DNA of 64,000 nucleotides. Origin: JAXHUM01 sp034189325. Lineage in GTDB: Bacteria > Desulfobacterota > DSM-4660 > Desulfatiglandales > Desulfatiglandaceae. The position numbers and the translations under genes are program-made. The notes under the pieces are model-generated. The model was given only the letters and a program-made list of their open reading frames with translations. It was not told where the DNA came from and searched no databases. The first letter of the stretch is position 1. Every line of letters starts with the position of its first letter. The stretch is from the NCBI GenBank assembly GCA_034189325.1, contig JAXHUM010000062.1, positions 67,880 through 131,879 on the forward strand, read 5' to 3'. Below, in pieces: positions 53,043 to 62,738 of the stretch.

Positions 53043-54214
53043 TGGAACCGATGCGCACTATAGAACATGGGAACCTTGTTCATCGCTGCTTTCGTTGCGG
53101 CTACTGCAAGTTCCCTTCAGATTATGTTGACTTCAACTGCCCCTCATATAAGGCCGCCGCCTTTGATACCTATTCTTCAGGGGGAAGAATGTGGCTTATA
53201 CGAGCCTGGCTCAACAATGAAATCAAAACCGGCCCTCGGTTTGCCGATATCCTCTATTCATGTGTTGCCTGCGGCAATTGCACGGAACAATGCGTCTATC
53301 CCGGATTCAAAGACCATTTGCTCGATATTTTTGAGGAGGCAAAGGGTGAACTGGTGGGAGAGGGGCTTATTCCACCGACAGTGAGAGACTATTTTAAGGC
53401 TATCACAGTTAACGGGAACCCTTACAAGCTTCCTCAGAATGAAAGAGGGAAGTGGGCCGAGGGCATCAATATTGAAGAATATTCTGATCAAGACTACCTC
53501 TTTTATGTGGGTTGTGTCGGTTCTTACGATGAGGTAGGCATGCATATGGCCCGTAATGTGGGAACGGTTCTCAAAGAATCAGGTCTATCCGTAGGTATAC
53601 TGGGAAGTGGGGAATCATGTGATGGAAACGAAGTCAAGATCCTCGGAGAAACGGGGCTTTTCTTAAAACTGGCAGAGGACAACATCCGCCAATTCAACGA
53701 ACTGGGTGTCAAGAAAATCATCACCCTGGATCCCCATGCCATGAACACCTTTAAGAAATATTACCCGGAGCAGGGTGGTCGCTATCAAATATATCATTAT
53801 ACGGAGATCCTTGATCGACTAATTCGAGACAAGCAGATTATCCCGGTCGAGAACCGGATCACAGTGACCTATCATGATCCCTGCTACCTGGGTAGACATC
53901 ACCACATATACAAGTCCCCACGATCCGTCCTTAAGAGTATCCCAGGTCTTGAACTGGTTGAAATGAGGCGAAATGGGGTTGATGCCTTCTGCTGTGGAGG
54001 AGGAGGAGGAAATTTCTTTACCGATATAAATGGCTCAGGAGAAGAGAGTCCTTCCCGTGTCCGTATACGGGAGGCCCTTGACACGGGGGCCTCAATAGTG
54101 GCCGTTGCCTGTCCACAATGTGCCAAAATGCTGACCGATGCTGTTAAGGCTGAAGAGATGGAAGGCACACTGGTGGTCAAAGACGTAGCTGAAATCCTGA
54201 GGGAATCCATTTGA
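53042..54214 (+). CDS. GlcF/HdrD-like iron-sulfur subunit
   Basis: 390 residues. Two N-terminal cluster motifs, CFRCGYCKFPSDYVDFNC and CVACGNCTEQC. The first CCG domain has VGCVGSYDE; the second has YHDPCYLGRHHHIYKSPR, DAFCCGGGGGNFF and CPQCAKML. This is the usual plan of glycolate/lactate-type dehydrogenase Fe-S subunits. With the flavoprotein and the HdrB-like protein it forms a three-subunit complex in an operon with start-stop overlaps. The terminator at 54228-54260 follows 13 bp after its stop. Confidence 0.9.
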   Translation: MEPMRTIEHGNLVHRCFRCGYCKFPSDYVDFNCPSYKAAAFDTYSSGGRMWLIRAWLNNEIKTGPRFADILYSCVACGNCTEQCVYPGFKDHLLDIFEEAKGELVGEGLIPPTVRDYFKAITVNGNPYKLPQNERGKWAEGINIEEYSDQDYLFYVGCVGSYDEVGMHMARNVGTVLKESGLSVGILGSGESCDGNEVKILGETGLFLKLAEDNIRQFNELGVKKIITLDPHAMNTFKKYYPEQGGRYQIYHYTEILDRLIRDKQIIPVENRITVTYHDPCYLGRHHHIYKSPRSVLKSIPGLELVEMRRNGVDAFCCGGGGGNFFTDINGSGEESPSRVRIREALDTGASIVAVACPQCAKMLTDAVKAEEMEGTLVVKDVAEILRESI

Positions 54215-54227
54215 TACGCCCACTTAT

Positions 54228-54260
54228 GAGGGGGCTTATAGGATAATCATGAGCCCCCTC
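54228..54260 (+). terminator. Terminator of the flavoprotein/Fe-S operon
   Basis: GAGGGGGCT / AGCCCCCTC, a 9-bp perfect stem with a 15-base loop, followed by TTTAC. Starts 13 bp after the last stop codon. Confidence 0.7.
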
Positions 54261-54544
54261 TTTACGAATTTCGACCGGACCATCAATGTCGGGAACAGGC
54301 TTGTTTCCTTCCTAATCGTATATGAGCCAATTCTTCTGTCTTCCTGACCTCATGCGATAACAGACGCCCCATCTCTTGTATCCTGCCCTGAGTGACCTTT
54401 TGACCTGACGGGATTGCTTCCATCCTTATCACTGACAAACCCTTTTTGCTTTATTTTCAAAAAGGTTATCTGTTAAGATCAGTAATAATGATTTGCAACA
54501 AGACCGGGGGGATATCCCTAAGATAAAAATTGAGGTCTTACACA
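54261..54544. other. Upstream region of the PEP-synthase-like gene
   Basis: With the terminator just before it, this makes about 330 bp without a gene. AT-rich toward 54450-54500. No clear promoter boxes or operator recognised. Confidence 0.35.
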
Positions 54545-57500
54545 ATGCCTTCAAAAGCGCTTGAAGTCAATTTGGCGTCAAGTCGAGTCGATGTTTCAGT
54601 GAGCAAAAAACACAGGATTCTGCAAGAGGTGATGGCCAAATACCAGGGTATCATGAAAGGACTCAACACCTTTCTCGAGGAACTGGCCCATCCTTATCGT
54701 AATTGGAGCTTCATTGTCAAAGAGGCACGTGGCTATGCCCTCAACTATTTCCATCTTCTCAAAGCCCACCAAAAAGGTCCGGAAGCCTCCAGGATATATA
54801 TTGATGTGTTCGCGGAAGCATTGGAACAGGCATCCGGCGAACAAGTCAAGACAGATGCCGCAGACAACCTGCTGCTGTATTTACGGACCATTATAACGGA
54901 ATCAGGTGACCGGTTTCCGGATTTCAAGGTGTCGTTGGATTACGGTTTTGATCTTATCCACGGCCTGGATGAGTCACATTTTCTCCTCTTTGTCAAAAGC
55001 TATTATCAGATAAACAAGGTAGCTCGCACAATCCTGAAAGCAGCCCCTATCAATATCGACTACAGGGCCTTAAATCGACTCCTGGAGAAATACCTTCGAC
55101 ATGTTTATACCTATTGGCTCAATAAAGAAGAGCCCCTGGAATGGTTCTGTCAGGAAAGCGGGCTGGGTTCTGATGTTTCGGATGAAGTCCGTGCAATATT
55201 CGCTCTCATAACCCATGACCGGTTGACGCATTATCAGGGTGTTTTGACCGATGTTGCTCACCGGGACAGGCAAGACTCCGAAACGCTCCTTAGAAAGCTG
55301 ATGGAGTTTCCGGGCTTTAATGAAATCGTGGATGTATATCGGACAATTCCCTTCTCTCTATTCGAGGAGGGGGAGAAGATTGGTGAGGGAAATTATTGGA
55401 AACTGATTTTTCTCTTTTTTAATGTCAACAATGCGGGATTGGCCCTCCTCCACGAAGAGACATTGAGGGAAATCAACCGAACCATGACATGGATTATAGA
55501 GAACCAAAAAACCCACGATATCCAAAACCTGATCCAAAAGACCTTTTCCGTTCTCAAAACGAGTTCCCGAGAGTTTCCCGCAACAGCCCTTGATTGTGTT
55601 CGAAACATGGGCATGTCGGTCTATAAAATCGATGATAGTGACCTGGTGGATTTTTTTATTGACTCGGTCATAGAGTTGGAATTTCAGACTCCCGACTTCA
55701 AAGGTGTCGGCGATGATTGGCAAATGAGGGCAAACGCCGTTCATATCTATAATATTCGGACGTGGTTGGAACTGATCGAATTCAATCCCAAATGGTCAAA
55801 GAAACTCCTTTCTTCCCTAATCATCTATCTCTCTCTCGGTGGTGTTTTTATCAAAGACACCGACCTTTTTCCCCGGGATATTACCAATTTGCTGAACAGC
55901 GAGATTGGACCGGTATATAACCTGGTCAAACAGTTAAGCCGGCTTTTTCCAGTCTATTTTAATGAGATCGGCGCTGAGGGCCTCCTGAGGGAAATATCCA
56001 CCAGGATTGACGAGGTTTGCCGGAGACAGGATGTGCTCATCCATTTCCTTAGAAAACAGAGCCACGTCGAAAGCAGCAACAAAATTATTGGGCTTATGGA
56101 AGCCACCGTGGATTTCTGGAGAACCAAAAACAGGGAGGTCGTGCAAGAATTTGTGCCACCCAATATCTTTGAGCAGATTGAGAGCGAAGGGCCTTACATA
56201 GACGGTGTGCACCTCTTGATAAACCACCTATTTCAATCAAGGGGATTCAGAGGCATAAACGATCTTTTAAAGGTGCCCCCTGAGTCAATAAAAGAAATCT
56301 CCGCCGAAGTCTCAGGAGTATCGCAAACAGATGTAGAAAGAGTGGAATTAGCCATCACTTTTTACAAGCTCCTAAACCAGAAGTATCATCTAAGCTTCAC
56401 AGAGTTTGACCACTACCTGAACCAACTCCAACTGAGGATCTTCCCTTATCTGGATAAACTCCGGGAGGCCTTGGGAGAATCCGATCCCAGACGGAAGATA
56501 TACAAGATCCTCAGTTATCTCGCAAGACTCAAGGGATTGATCCTCTCGCCGGAGGCATATGAGGTCCGGGAAGATATTTACCGGAAAAGACATTTTGCCG
56601 TGGATATCCCCTCCATGTATGGCAGTTACCATGAGATGAAGTTTGACGCCCTGGGACTCACTCTGAGACTGGAATCATTAGTCAATGTCTTATTTGAAGA
56701 ATTGGTGGACAGTATTGAACTGAAATTGATCACGAGAGACACCTTTGTCCATATCTATGACTATCTCACCCTGTTTTACCGGGCCCTGCAGCTGGATGGA
56801 ATTCTCTCTTCGGAAATGGAAAGACAGCTTGACCTACTGGCCCATTCCCTTAAGGTGAGGGGCTTTTCCTTCACGCAATTTCTTGATATTTTTAAAGGCT
56901 TTTCACAGTCTGTCAGGAATATCGTGAACGACCATTTCAACAATATCCATCAGCAAAACCTGATCAAGATATTGGGTCGCCTGCCTCAAGAGAGGCTGTT
57001 GTCGAAATACAAATGGAGAAAAGACCGACTGGATCAAGAAAACCATGTACACATAGCCTCAGAGATTTTTCTGAGGGAACGGATTGCAACGGCCCTGGGT
57101 CTTCAACAACTGGATCTCTTTCTGAGTCGCATCATGAACACCCTCTTTCAGCAGGCAGATAAATTGCCCAGAGAAGGCCTCCGCCTTTTGCTGAATTATG
57201 ACCCTCAAAAAGTTACCACACCGATAAATCCTGTCCATCGAGAGGTATCGGATATTATATATCTGGGGAACAAAGGTCTTAATCTGGTCAAGCTCAACCA
57301 GAATGGATTTCCGGTCCCGCCAGGATTTATCATTACCACGGAGATCTTTAGGTGCCGGGATATCGTAGACAATTATCCCCCGGCCAATGACAATCTGAGG
57401 TCTCAGATTGAGCGTGAAATACGGACCTTGGAGAGGTTGACCGGCAAATCTTTTGGCCAGCCGAAAAATCCTTTGCTCTTGTCCGTAAGAAGCGGCGCTC

Positions 57501-58732
57501 CCATTTCACAGCCTGGAATGATGGATACTTTCCTGGATGTGGGTATCAATGAAGATATTGTTCAGGGAATCATTGCCCTGACCCGACACGAATGGTTTGC
57601 GTGGGATTGCTACAGGAGGTTCTTGCAGTCATACGGTATGGCTTTCGGGCTCATGAGAAACGAGTTCGATGATATTATCGGCCAACACAAAACGGCCCTG
57701 GGGGTCCCATACAAAAAGGATTTCAGCGGCGACCAGATGAGAAGCCTTGCCCTGAAATATAAAGATTGTATTCGTGATTATGGTATCATCATAGAAGAAT
57801 CGCCGTTTGAACAGCTCTACGTGACCATCAAAAAGGTTTTTGATTCCTGGAACACGACAAAAGCGAGGACTTATCGTAATATCATTGGAATTTCAAACGA
57901 TTGGGGAACAGCGGTCACTGTGCAACAGATGGTGTTCGGAAACCTCACGGGGCAATCAGGCTCGGGGGTGGTGTTTACCCATAGTCCCCGTTGGTCGGGC
58001 GATATGATTAATCTATGGGGGGATTTTACTTTAGCCAATCAGGGAGAGGACGTTGTTTCGGGTCTCGTTAAGACTCTGCCGATCTCCGTGAAACAGGCTG
58101 AAGAAGAAAACAGGGATTCTTCACTGACGCTTGAGACCGATTTCCCCGAAATCTATGACACAGTCCGGGAGTTGGCCAAGAATCTGATCTATGGGGAGAA
58201 ATGGGGTCCTCAGGAGATGGAGTTCACTTTTGAAAGCCCGGCGAAGAAGGACCTCTATTTCCTACAAACCAGAGATATGACCATAAGAGAAATCAAGAAG
58301 GTCCTCTCTTTTGTAACGACGCCGGAGACTGAATCACGATTGCTGGGCCATGGCATCGGCGTTAGTGGGGGTGCTATGACAGGGAGAGTGGTTTTTAACT
58401 CCAAGGAAATTTCCAAGTGGAGACAGGCCGAGCCGGAAACGTCGCTTATATTGGTTAGAGGTGATACGGTCCCTGATGACATCAAGGAAATATACGAGGC
58501 TGATGGTCTATTAACGGCGCGCGGCGGCTCCACCTCCCACGCGGCGATTGTGGCCCATCGTCTCGGCAAGACCTGTGTGGTTGGCTGTGCCGGCCTTATA
58601 TGCATGGAAAAAGAGAGCAGTTGCTCCCTTGACCATATCCGATTAAAGGCAGGTAACTGGCTTAGTATTGATGGGAGAGAGGGATCTATTTATTCGGGAG
58701 TAATGAAAATCAAAGAAATCGCACGGGAGTAA
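54545..58732 (+). CDS. Very large protein with PEP-synthase/PPDK-like nucleotide and phosphohistidine domains
   Basis: 1395 residues from the ATG at 54545 (GAGGT 8 bases ahead; a TTG at 54530 is also open). Residues 1 to about 900 are mostly helical and match nothing I know. From about residue 905 the pyruvate-phosphate-dikinase ATP-binding domain begins (NKGLNLVKLNQNGFPVPPGF, then LLSVRSGAPISQPGMMDT, WGTAVTVQQMVFGNLTGQSG). Near residue 1332 is the phosphohistidine site in RGGSTSHAAIVAH. The C-terminal PEP/pyruvate TIM barrel is absent, so this should use ATP to phosphorylate its histidine and then some other acceptor. GAPDH follows 6 bp later, so a link to central carbon flow or its control is likely. 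Confidence 0.8.
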   Translation: MPSKALEVNLASSRVDVSVSKKHRILQEVMAKYQGIMKGLNTFLEELAHPYRNWSFIVKEARGYALNYFHLLKAHQKGPEASRIYIDVFAEALEQASGEQVKTDAADNLLLYLRTIITESGDRFPDFKVSLDYGFDLIHGLDESHFLLFVKSYYQINKVARTILKAAPINIDYRALNRLLEKYLRHVYTYWLNKEEPLEWFCQESGLGSDVSDEVRAIFALITHDRLTHYQGVLTDVAHRDRQDSETLLRKLMEFPGFNEIVDVYRTIPFSLFEEGEKIGEGNYWKLIFLFFNVNNAGLALLHEETLREINRTMTWIIENQKTHDIQNLIQKTFSVLKTSSREFPATALDCVRNMGMSVYKIDDSDLVDFFIDSVIELEFQTPDFKGVGDDWQMRANAVHIYNIRTWLELIEFNPKWSKKLLSSLIIYLSLGGVFIKDTDLFPRDITNLLNSEIGPVYNLVKQLSRLFPVYFNEIGAEGLLREISTRIDEVCRRQDVLIHFLRKQSHVESSNKIIGLMEATVDFWRTKNREVVQEFVPPNIFEQIESEGPYIDGVHLLINHLFQSRGFRGINDLLKVPPESIKEISAEVSGVSQTDVERVELAITFYKLLNQKYHLSFTEFDHYLNQLQLRIFPYLDKLREALGESDPRRKIYKILSYLARLKGLILSPEAYEVREDIYRKRHFAVDIPSMYGSYHEMKFDALGLTLRLESLVNVLFEELVDSIELKLITRDTFVHIYDYLTLFYRALQLDGILSSEMERQLDLLAHSLKVRGFSFTQFLDIFKGFSQSVRNIVNDHFNNIHQQNLIKILGRLPQERLLSKYKWRKDRLDQENHVHIASEIFLRERIATALGLQQLDLFLSRIMNTLFQQADKLPREGLRLLLNYDPQKVTTPINPVHREVSDIIYLGNKGLNLVKLNQNGFPVPPGFIITTEIFRCRDIVDNYPPANDNLRSQIEREIRTLERLTGKSFGQPKNPLLLSVRSGAPISQPGMMDTFLDVGINEDIVQGIIALTRHEWFAWDCYRRFLQSYGMAFGLMRNEFDDIIGQHKTALGVPYKKDFSGDQMRSLALKYKDCIRDYGIIIEESPFEQLYVTIKKVFDSWNTTKARTYRNIIGISNDWGTAVTVQQMVFGNLTGQSGSGVVFTHSPRWSGDMINLWGDFTLANQGEDVVSGLVKTLPISVKQAEEENRDSSLTLETDFPEIYDTVRELAKNLIYGEKWGPQEMEFTFESPAKKDLYFLQTRDMTIREIKKVLSFVTTPETESRLLGHGIGVSGGAMTGRVVFNSKEISKWRQAEPETSLILVRGDTVPDDIKEIYEADGLLTARGGSTSHAAIVAHRLGKTCVVGCAGLICMEKESSCSLDHIRLKAGNWLSIDGREGSIYSGVMKIKEIARE

Positions 58733-58738
58733 GTAATC

Positions 58739-60007
58739 ATGGAAAATAATCGATCGAACATGACCGAAGGCGGCTTGAAACTAGGGATAAACGGTCTGGG
58801 GCGCATCGGAAAGTTGACCCTCTGGCATCACGTGGGTCGCAAATATTTTGACGAGATTGTTGTCAATCTGGGAAGAGATGTGGGCAATTCCTTGGGGGAC
58901 CTGGCCCATTATCTGGAAAGAGATTCCACTTACGGCCTCTTGCATAACTATTTGTACGGTTACAGGGCGGAAAGGGTGATCTCCGATATTGACGAGCAGG
59001 AGGGCAGTCTTCGACTGGATGGACTGAAGATAAAGTTCTTAAGGAGTTCCCGCAACCCAAAGGATATCGGATGGGATAAGGAGGGTGTCCGAATCGTAGT
59101 AGATACGACCGGCCAGTTCAAAGATCCGACCTTACTTGCCGATAGTCCCTCAGGTTCCATCCTGGGGCATTTTGAGGCAGGGGCGGAAAAGGTGATTGTC
59201 TCCGCCCCCTTTAAGATCAAAGACAAGAGCAGGGTCATGCCCAACGAGGCCGTTACAACAGTCATGGGTATCAATGACAATGATTATGATCCTCGATATC
59301 ACCGGATCGTTTCGAACGCCTCGTGCACAACGACCTGTTTGGCCCATATGATCAAGCCACTCATTGACTTTTTTGGTGCCCACAGGATATTGACGGCCTC
59401 CATGGCGACTGTCCATGCTGTCACGGGCTCCCAAGAGGTCCTGGATCGTCCGGCCAAGTCGGGGGACACGGATCTCAGAAAAAACAGAAGCGTCTTCAAT
59501 AATATAATCCTCACGTCCACAGGGGCCGCAGATACCCTCGGCCTGGTCATCCCGGAAATGAAGCAGATCGGTTTCATTGCCGAGTCTGTCCGAATCCCCA
59601 TTACTACAGGCTCTCTCATCATACTGGTGATCAACCTCCAGGAGGAGGCTTCGGGTGATACCATTCGCCGGGATACAATCAATCGGATCTTCAGAGAATC
59701 GGCCGCCAATGACCCCCATGGATACCTTCACTATACTGAAGAGCAGAACGTATCAGGGGATATTATAGGCATGCCCAAGGCAGCGGCCACTATCGAGGGT
59801 CATGAAACCCATACACGAACAGCCGAAGTGGACTTCGACCTCCAAAAGGTCTGTCAAATAAGTGAAGGTTTTGCCGGGAGGGAAGAACAGACCATGGTCC
59901 GGATGGCCATTACCCAGGCCGTGATTTACGGATGGTACGATAATGAGCTTGGCAGCTATGTGAATATGCTGGGCGATAGGACCGTATCCATAGCAGAGAG
60001 CCTGTAG
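58739..60007 (+). CDS. Glyceraldehyde-3-phosphate dehydrogenase, long form
   Basis: 422 residues, about 80 longer than usual. NAD(P) motif GINGLGRIGKLTLWHH near residue 18. Catalytic SNASCTTTCLAHM near residue 195, later ASMATVHAVTGSQEVLD and SSTGAAD-like LTSTGAADTLGL, and the closing WYDNELGSYVNMLGD. Insertions before the cysteine and in the C-terminal part account for the extra length. Reaction: glyceraldehyde-3-phosphate + phosphate + NAD(P)+ to 1,3-bisphosphoglycerate. It is in a two-gene unit with the PEP-synthase-like protein. Confidence 0.92.
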   Translation: MENNRSNMTEGGLKLGINGLGRIGKLTLWHHVGRKYFDEIVVNLGRDVGNSLGDLAHYLERDSTYGLLHNYLYGYRAERVISDIDEQEGSLRLDGLKIKFLRSSRNPKDIGWDKEGVRIVVDTTGQFKDPTLLADSPSGSILGHFEAGAEKVIVSAPFKIKDKSRVMPNEAVTTVMGINDNDYDPRYHRIVSNASCTTTCLAHMIKPLIDFFGAHRILTASMATVHAVTGSQEVLDRPAKSGDTDLRKNRSVFNNIILTSTGAADTLGLVIPEMKQIGFIAESVRIPITTGSLIILVINLQEEASGDTIRRDTINRIFRESAANDPHGYLHYTEEQNVSGDIIGMPKAAATIEGHETHTRTAEVDFDLQKVCQISEGFAGREEQTMVRMAITQAVIYGWYDNELGSYVNMLGDRTVSIAESL

Positions 60008-60076
60008 AGGTAAGGCCTTGTCTTTTGTAAGATCCTTCGCGTGAACTTAGTTACTCCAAACTACCCGGGTCGCTTC

Positions 60077-61504
60077 ATGGAAAAAAGGCCAAAAAAGGTA
60101 CTCGTTGTTGATGATGATCCCAGTATTTGCCATGTCTTCGCTAAGGTCTTGGTGGATGAGGGATATGAGTCTCAGGTTTGCACAAACCCTTTCAGAGCTC
60201 TGGACCTCTCGAAAAGCGAAACCTTTGCCCTTGCGTTTTTGGACATCAATATGCCGGACTTGAATGGCCTTGATCTGGGTGGTAGGATAAAAGAGAATAA
60301 TCCTGAGCAAGAGATTATCTTTATTACCGGCTCAGGAACATATGATCAGGCTATTCAGGCATTGAAGATGGGGGCCTATGACTTTCTTAGAAAGCCCTGC
60401 GGCGTAAACGAAATAAAACTCTGTTTGAAGAGATTCCAAGAAAAAGAAAAACTCAAGGAGAAGATCAAGACCGCGGAGCAGAGGTATTTCCACTTGGTTC
60501 AGAATATCCCTGTAATTATCTTTGTCATTAACAAAGATCTCAGCCTTGAATTCGTGAACAATGCTTGCAGCTCTGTACTGGAATACAGCCCCCAGGAGGC
60601 AGTCATCTCACCTGATTGGTTTCTCAGGATAGTTCACCCTGATGACCGCCATTATGTTCTGGAATCATTCAGGTCCTCCTTTCTAAGTGGAGGATCGCCG
60701 ATTTCTATTGAGTGCCGTCTGATACACAAGAGGGGACATTCTATCCACGTCATTATTAAGTCCATTTCCTATTACAAAGCTGAGACCGACAGAAGACCCG
60801 ACCAGTTGTACGGGATTGTCGTGGATATCACAGACCGGGTTTACCTGGAAAAGGCCATCGTCCAAAGAGAAAAGCTGAACATCCTCGGGGCTATCTCAGC
60901 GGAGGTAGCCCATGAGATCAGGAATCCACTTGTCTCTATTGGTGGTTTTTCTCGACGTCTTAAGAAGAAATCTCCTGAATTGCAGGAAGCAAACATCATC
61001 TTGAAAGAATCGGAACGTCTTGAAAACATCCTGAATAGAATCGAGAACTATCTTAAGCCCGTGGAATTCTCTAATCAGGAATGTGATATCAATTCCATTG
61101 TAACCTATTGCGTGAGTCTACTCTCTCCCAAGATTGAAGTAAAACAGATTAAGTGCCGACTCGATCTGGATCCAAATCAGCCAAAAGTCTACGCCGATCC
61201 GGAAATACTGACTCAAATCATCATGAATCTCATACGAAACGCCGCAAAAGCGATGGAAATGGAAGAGTTTATAGACATTGCTACTATTGAAAGCCACCAA
61301 AATGTCTATGTCACTTTTAAGAACAAGACACCGGAGCGCAAAAAGCTCGGGAGCCCCGAACATCTCTTTCTCCCCTTTGACGAGGATGGCGACAGTATAG
61401 GTATCCCCCTCTGCTACCGCATGCTCAAGAATATGGAAGGCGCCCTCTCCTTCACCCAGGATGGTGATATAATGACCTTTACCATCTCCTTCAAGAAAAT
61501 TTAA
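60077..61504 (+). CDS. REC-PAS-histidine kinase protein with degenerate ATP site
   Basis: 475 residues from the ATG at 60077; a GTG at 60041 is equally possible. An N-terminal receiver domain (VLVVDDDPSICHVF, phosphoacceptor Asp56 in LDINMPDLNG, Lys in FLRKPCG) is followed by a linker coil, then a PAS domain from about residue 140 (HLVQNIPVIIFVINKDLSLE to IVVDITDRVYLEKAI). The dimerisation domain has the histidine in AEVAHEIRNPL, and the ATPase domain keeps the N-box NLIRNAAKAM, an F-box LFLPFDED and a G2-like DSIGIPLCYRML. The usual DxGxG of the G1 box is replaced by NKTPERKKL, so ATP binding may be weak. Located 69 bp after GAPDH. Confidence 0.85.
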   Translation: MEKRPKKVLVVDDDPSICHVFAKVLVDEGYESQVCTNPFRALDLSKSETFALAFLDINMPDLNGLDLGGRIKENNPEQEIIFITGSGTYDQAIQALKMGAYDFLRKPCGVNEIKLCLKRFQEKEKLKEKIKTAEQRYFHLVQNIPVIIFVINKDLSLEFVNNACSSVLEYSPQEAVISPDWFLRIVHPDDRHYVLESFRSSFLSGGSPISIECRLIHKRGHSIHVIIKSISYYKAETDRRPDQLYGIVVDITDRVYLEKAIVQREKLNILGAISAEVAHEIRNPLVSIGGFSRRLKKKSPELQEANIILKESERLENILNRIENYLKPVEFSNQECDINSIVTYCVSLLSPKIEVKQIKCRLDLDPNQPKVYADPEILTQIIMNLIRNAAKAMEMEEFIDIATIESHQNVYVTFKNKTPERKKLGSPEHLFLPFDEDGDSIGIPLCYRMLKNMEGALSFTQDGDIMTFTISFKKI

Positions 61505-61958
61505 AAACACACTAACTTGGCCATTGCCTCATGAGATATGGAAAAATAACTTGAGGTATGCTTTTGCGTTTCAGTAACAGCAATTCATGGTGGATCCTGT
61601 GATTCGGGTCTTTCGACCTAAGCTCGATTTGCGGCTTTTTGAAAAAGAGGACCCTGTCGACAGTATTTCTTATCAAGCCTGAGTATGTGTGTTGCCCAAC
61701 GAACTCAGAAATATGAAAGCCGGAATCAATCCGGCCGTCACTAGACCCTTCGGCATCGTCGGGAAAGAGGTTTTACCCCTGCCGGAAAAAATCTGCCAAA
61801 ATCATACTGCCAGATCTGGTGTTTCAATAAGATTAATTTGTGACTAAGATCTTGCTTGCGCGTTGCAATAAAGTTATAATAATCACCTTTTATAATAAAG
61901 AAAGGATGCTCAGTAGTGAGGATTTAACGGGTTTTTAAAGCTAGAGAGGAGATTATTG
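61505..61958. other. Intergenic region
   Basis: No gene supported. AT-rich just before 61930. It likely holds the promoter for the small gene pair starting at 61959. Confidence 0.35.
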
Positions 61959-62072
61959 ATGCGCATGTGGCTGATTCATCCCCCCTGTCTTTTTTCAGTA
62001 ACATTTGAACTTGCTCCCTTAATGGCAGCTACTTTGCAGGATAATATATCACAATATGGAAATCATATTTAG
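61959..62072 (+). CDS. Possible 37-residue leader peptide
   Basis: An ATG with a good AGAGGAG site 7 bases ahead starts a 37-residue frame (MRMWLIHPPCLFSVTFELAP...) that ends inside the next gene, overlapping its start by 17 bases. The overlap would couple translation of the downstream STAS-like gene. The residue mix is not strongly protein-like, so it may be a leader or chance. Confidence 0.3.
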   Translation: MRMWLIHPPCLFSVTFELAPLMAATLQDNISQYGNHI

Positions 62073-62424
62073 AAAAGAAAATGGACATCTCGAGGCCATA
62101 CTATCAGGTGAGGCAACTTATATCAATTATAGCGAGTCAATGGTAAAAATACATGAAGAGAGTCTCGTCTCTTCCAACAAAAGCATCCTTATCGATCTCA
62201 CAAAAACTACCGGCCATTATAATGAATTTGATAGATTCAAGTTGGGGGAAAAGATAGCAAGTCTCTTTGGAGGAGACTACAAGGTAGTTGTTATTGACAG
62301 GAAAGAAAGAATTAATAAATTTGGCGAAAACACCGCCGTGAACCGGGGCGCTCTGTTCATGGTGACTCATGACAGAAAAGTCGGATTAGATTGGCTGAAT
62401 GATGTATTGACGCTATATTACTGA
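62056..62424 (+). CDS. STAS-like small regulatory protein
   Basis: 122 residues with no signal or membrane segment. The alternating strand-helix pattern (MEIIFRKENGHLEAILSGEA, SILIDLTKTTGHYNEFDRFK, YKVVVIDRKERINKFGENTA) resembles STAS/SpoIIAA-type domains, which act in anti-sigma or sensor control, or the similar SpoIIAA-like DUF3478 proteins. A typical phosphoserine motif is not clear. No strong ribosome site of its own; see the possible leader frame. The sensor gene starts 314 bp downstream. Confidence 0.6.
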   Translation: MEIIFRKENGHLEAILSGEATYINYSESMVKIHEESLVSSNKSILIDLTKTTGHYNEFDRFKLGEKIASLFGGDYKVVVIDRKERINKFGENTAVNRGALFMVTHDRKVGLDWLNDVLTLYY

Positions 62425-62738
62425 AGGATAGGTCCAATTTGTTGTGGAATCCCTTTATCTGTCATCCGACTTCACTATCGTATTTGAGGATGTTTCAAAG
62501 GAGAGCTGAAAGGGTCAAGCATGCCTTCAAACATCCAAATATTACTTATGTAGTATATAGTTCATGTCTTTCATCGCGCGTCAATATAGTAAGGGAAGAA
62601 TATTGTAACGATTAGCAGCATCACGTACCGGTATCAAGAGGAATGAGAAAGTTAGTCGTTGAAGAGATTGGTTTCGAGAGTATGTAGATATCCCGTATTA
62701 AAAAAAATACACTTTAGACTCCAAGGGGCATTTGAAAA
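62425..62738. other. Intergenic region before the sensor gene
   Basis: About 314 bp, no gene. AT-rich at 62540-62610. Nothing further recognised. Confidence 0.35.
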
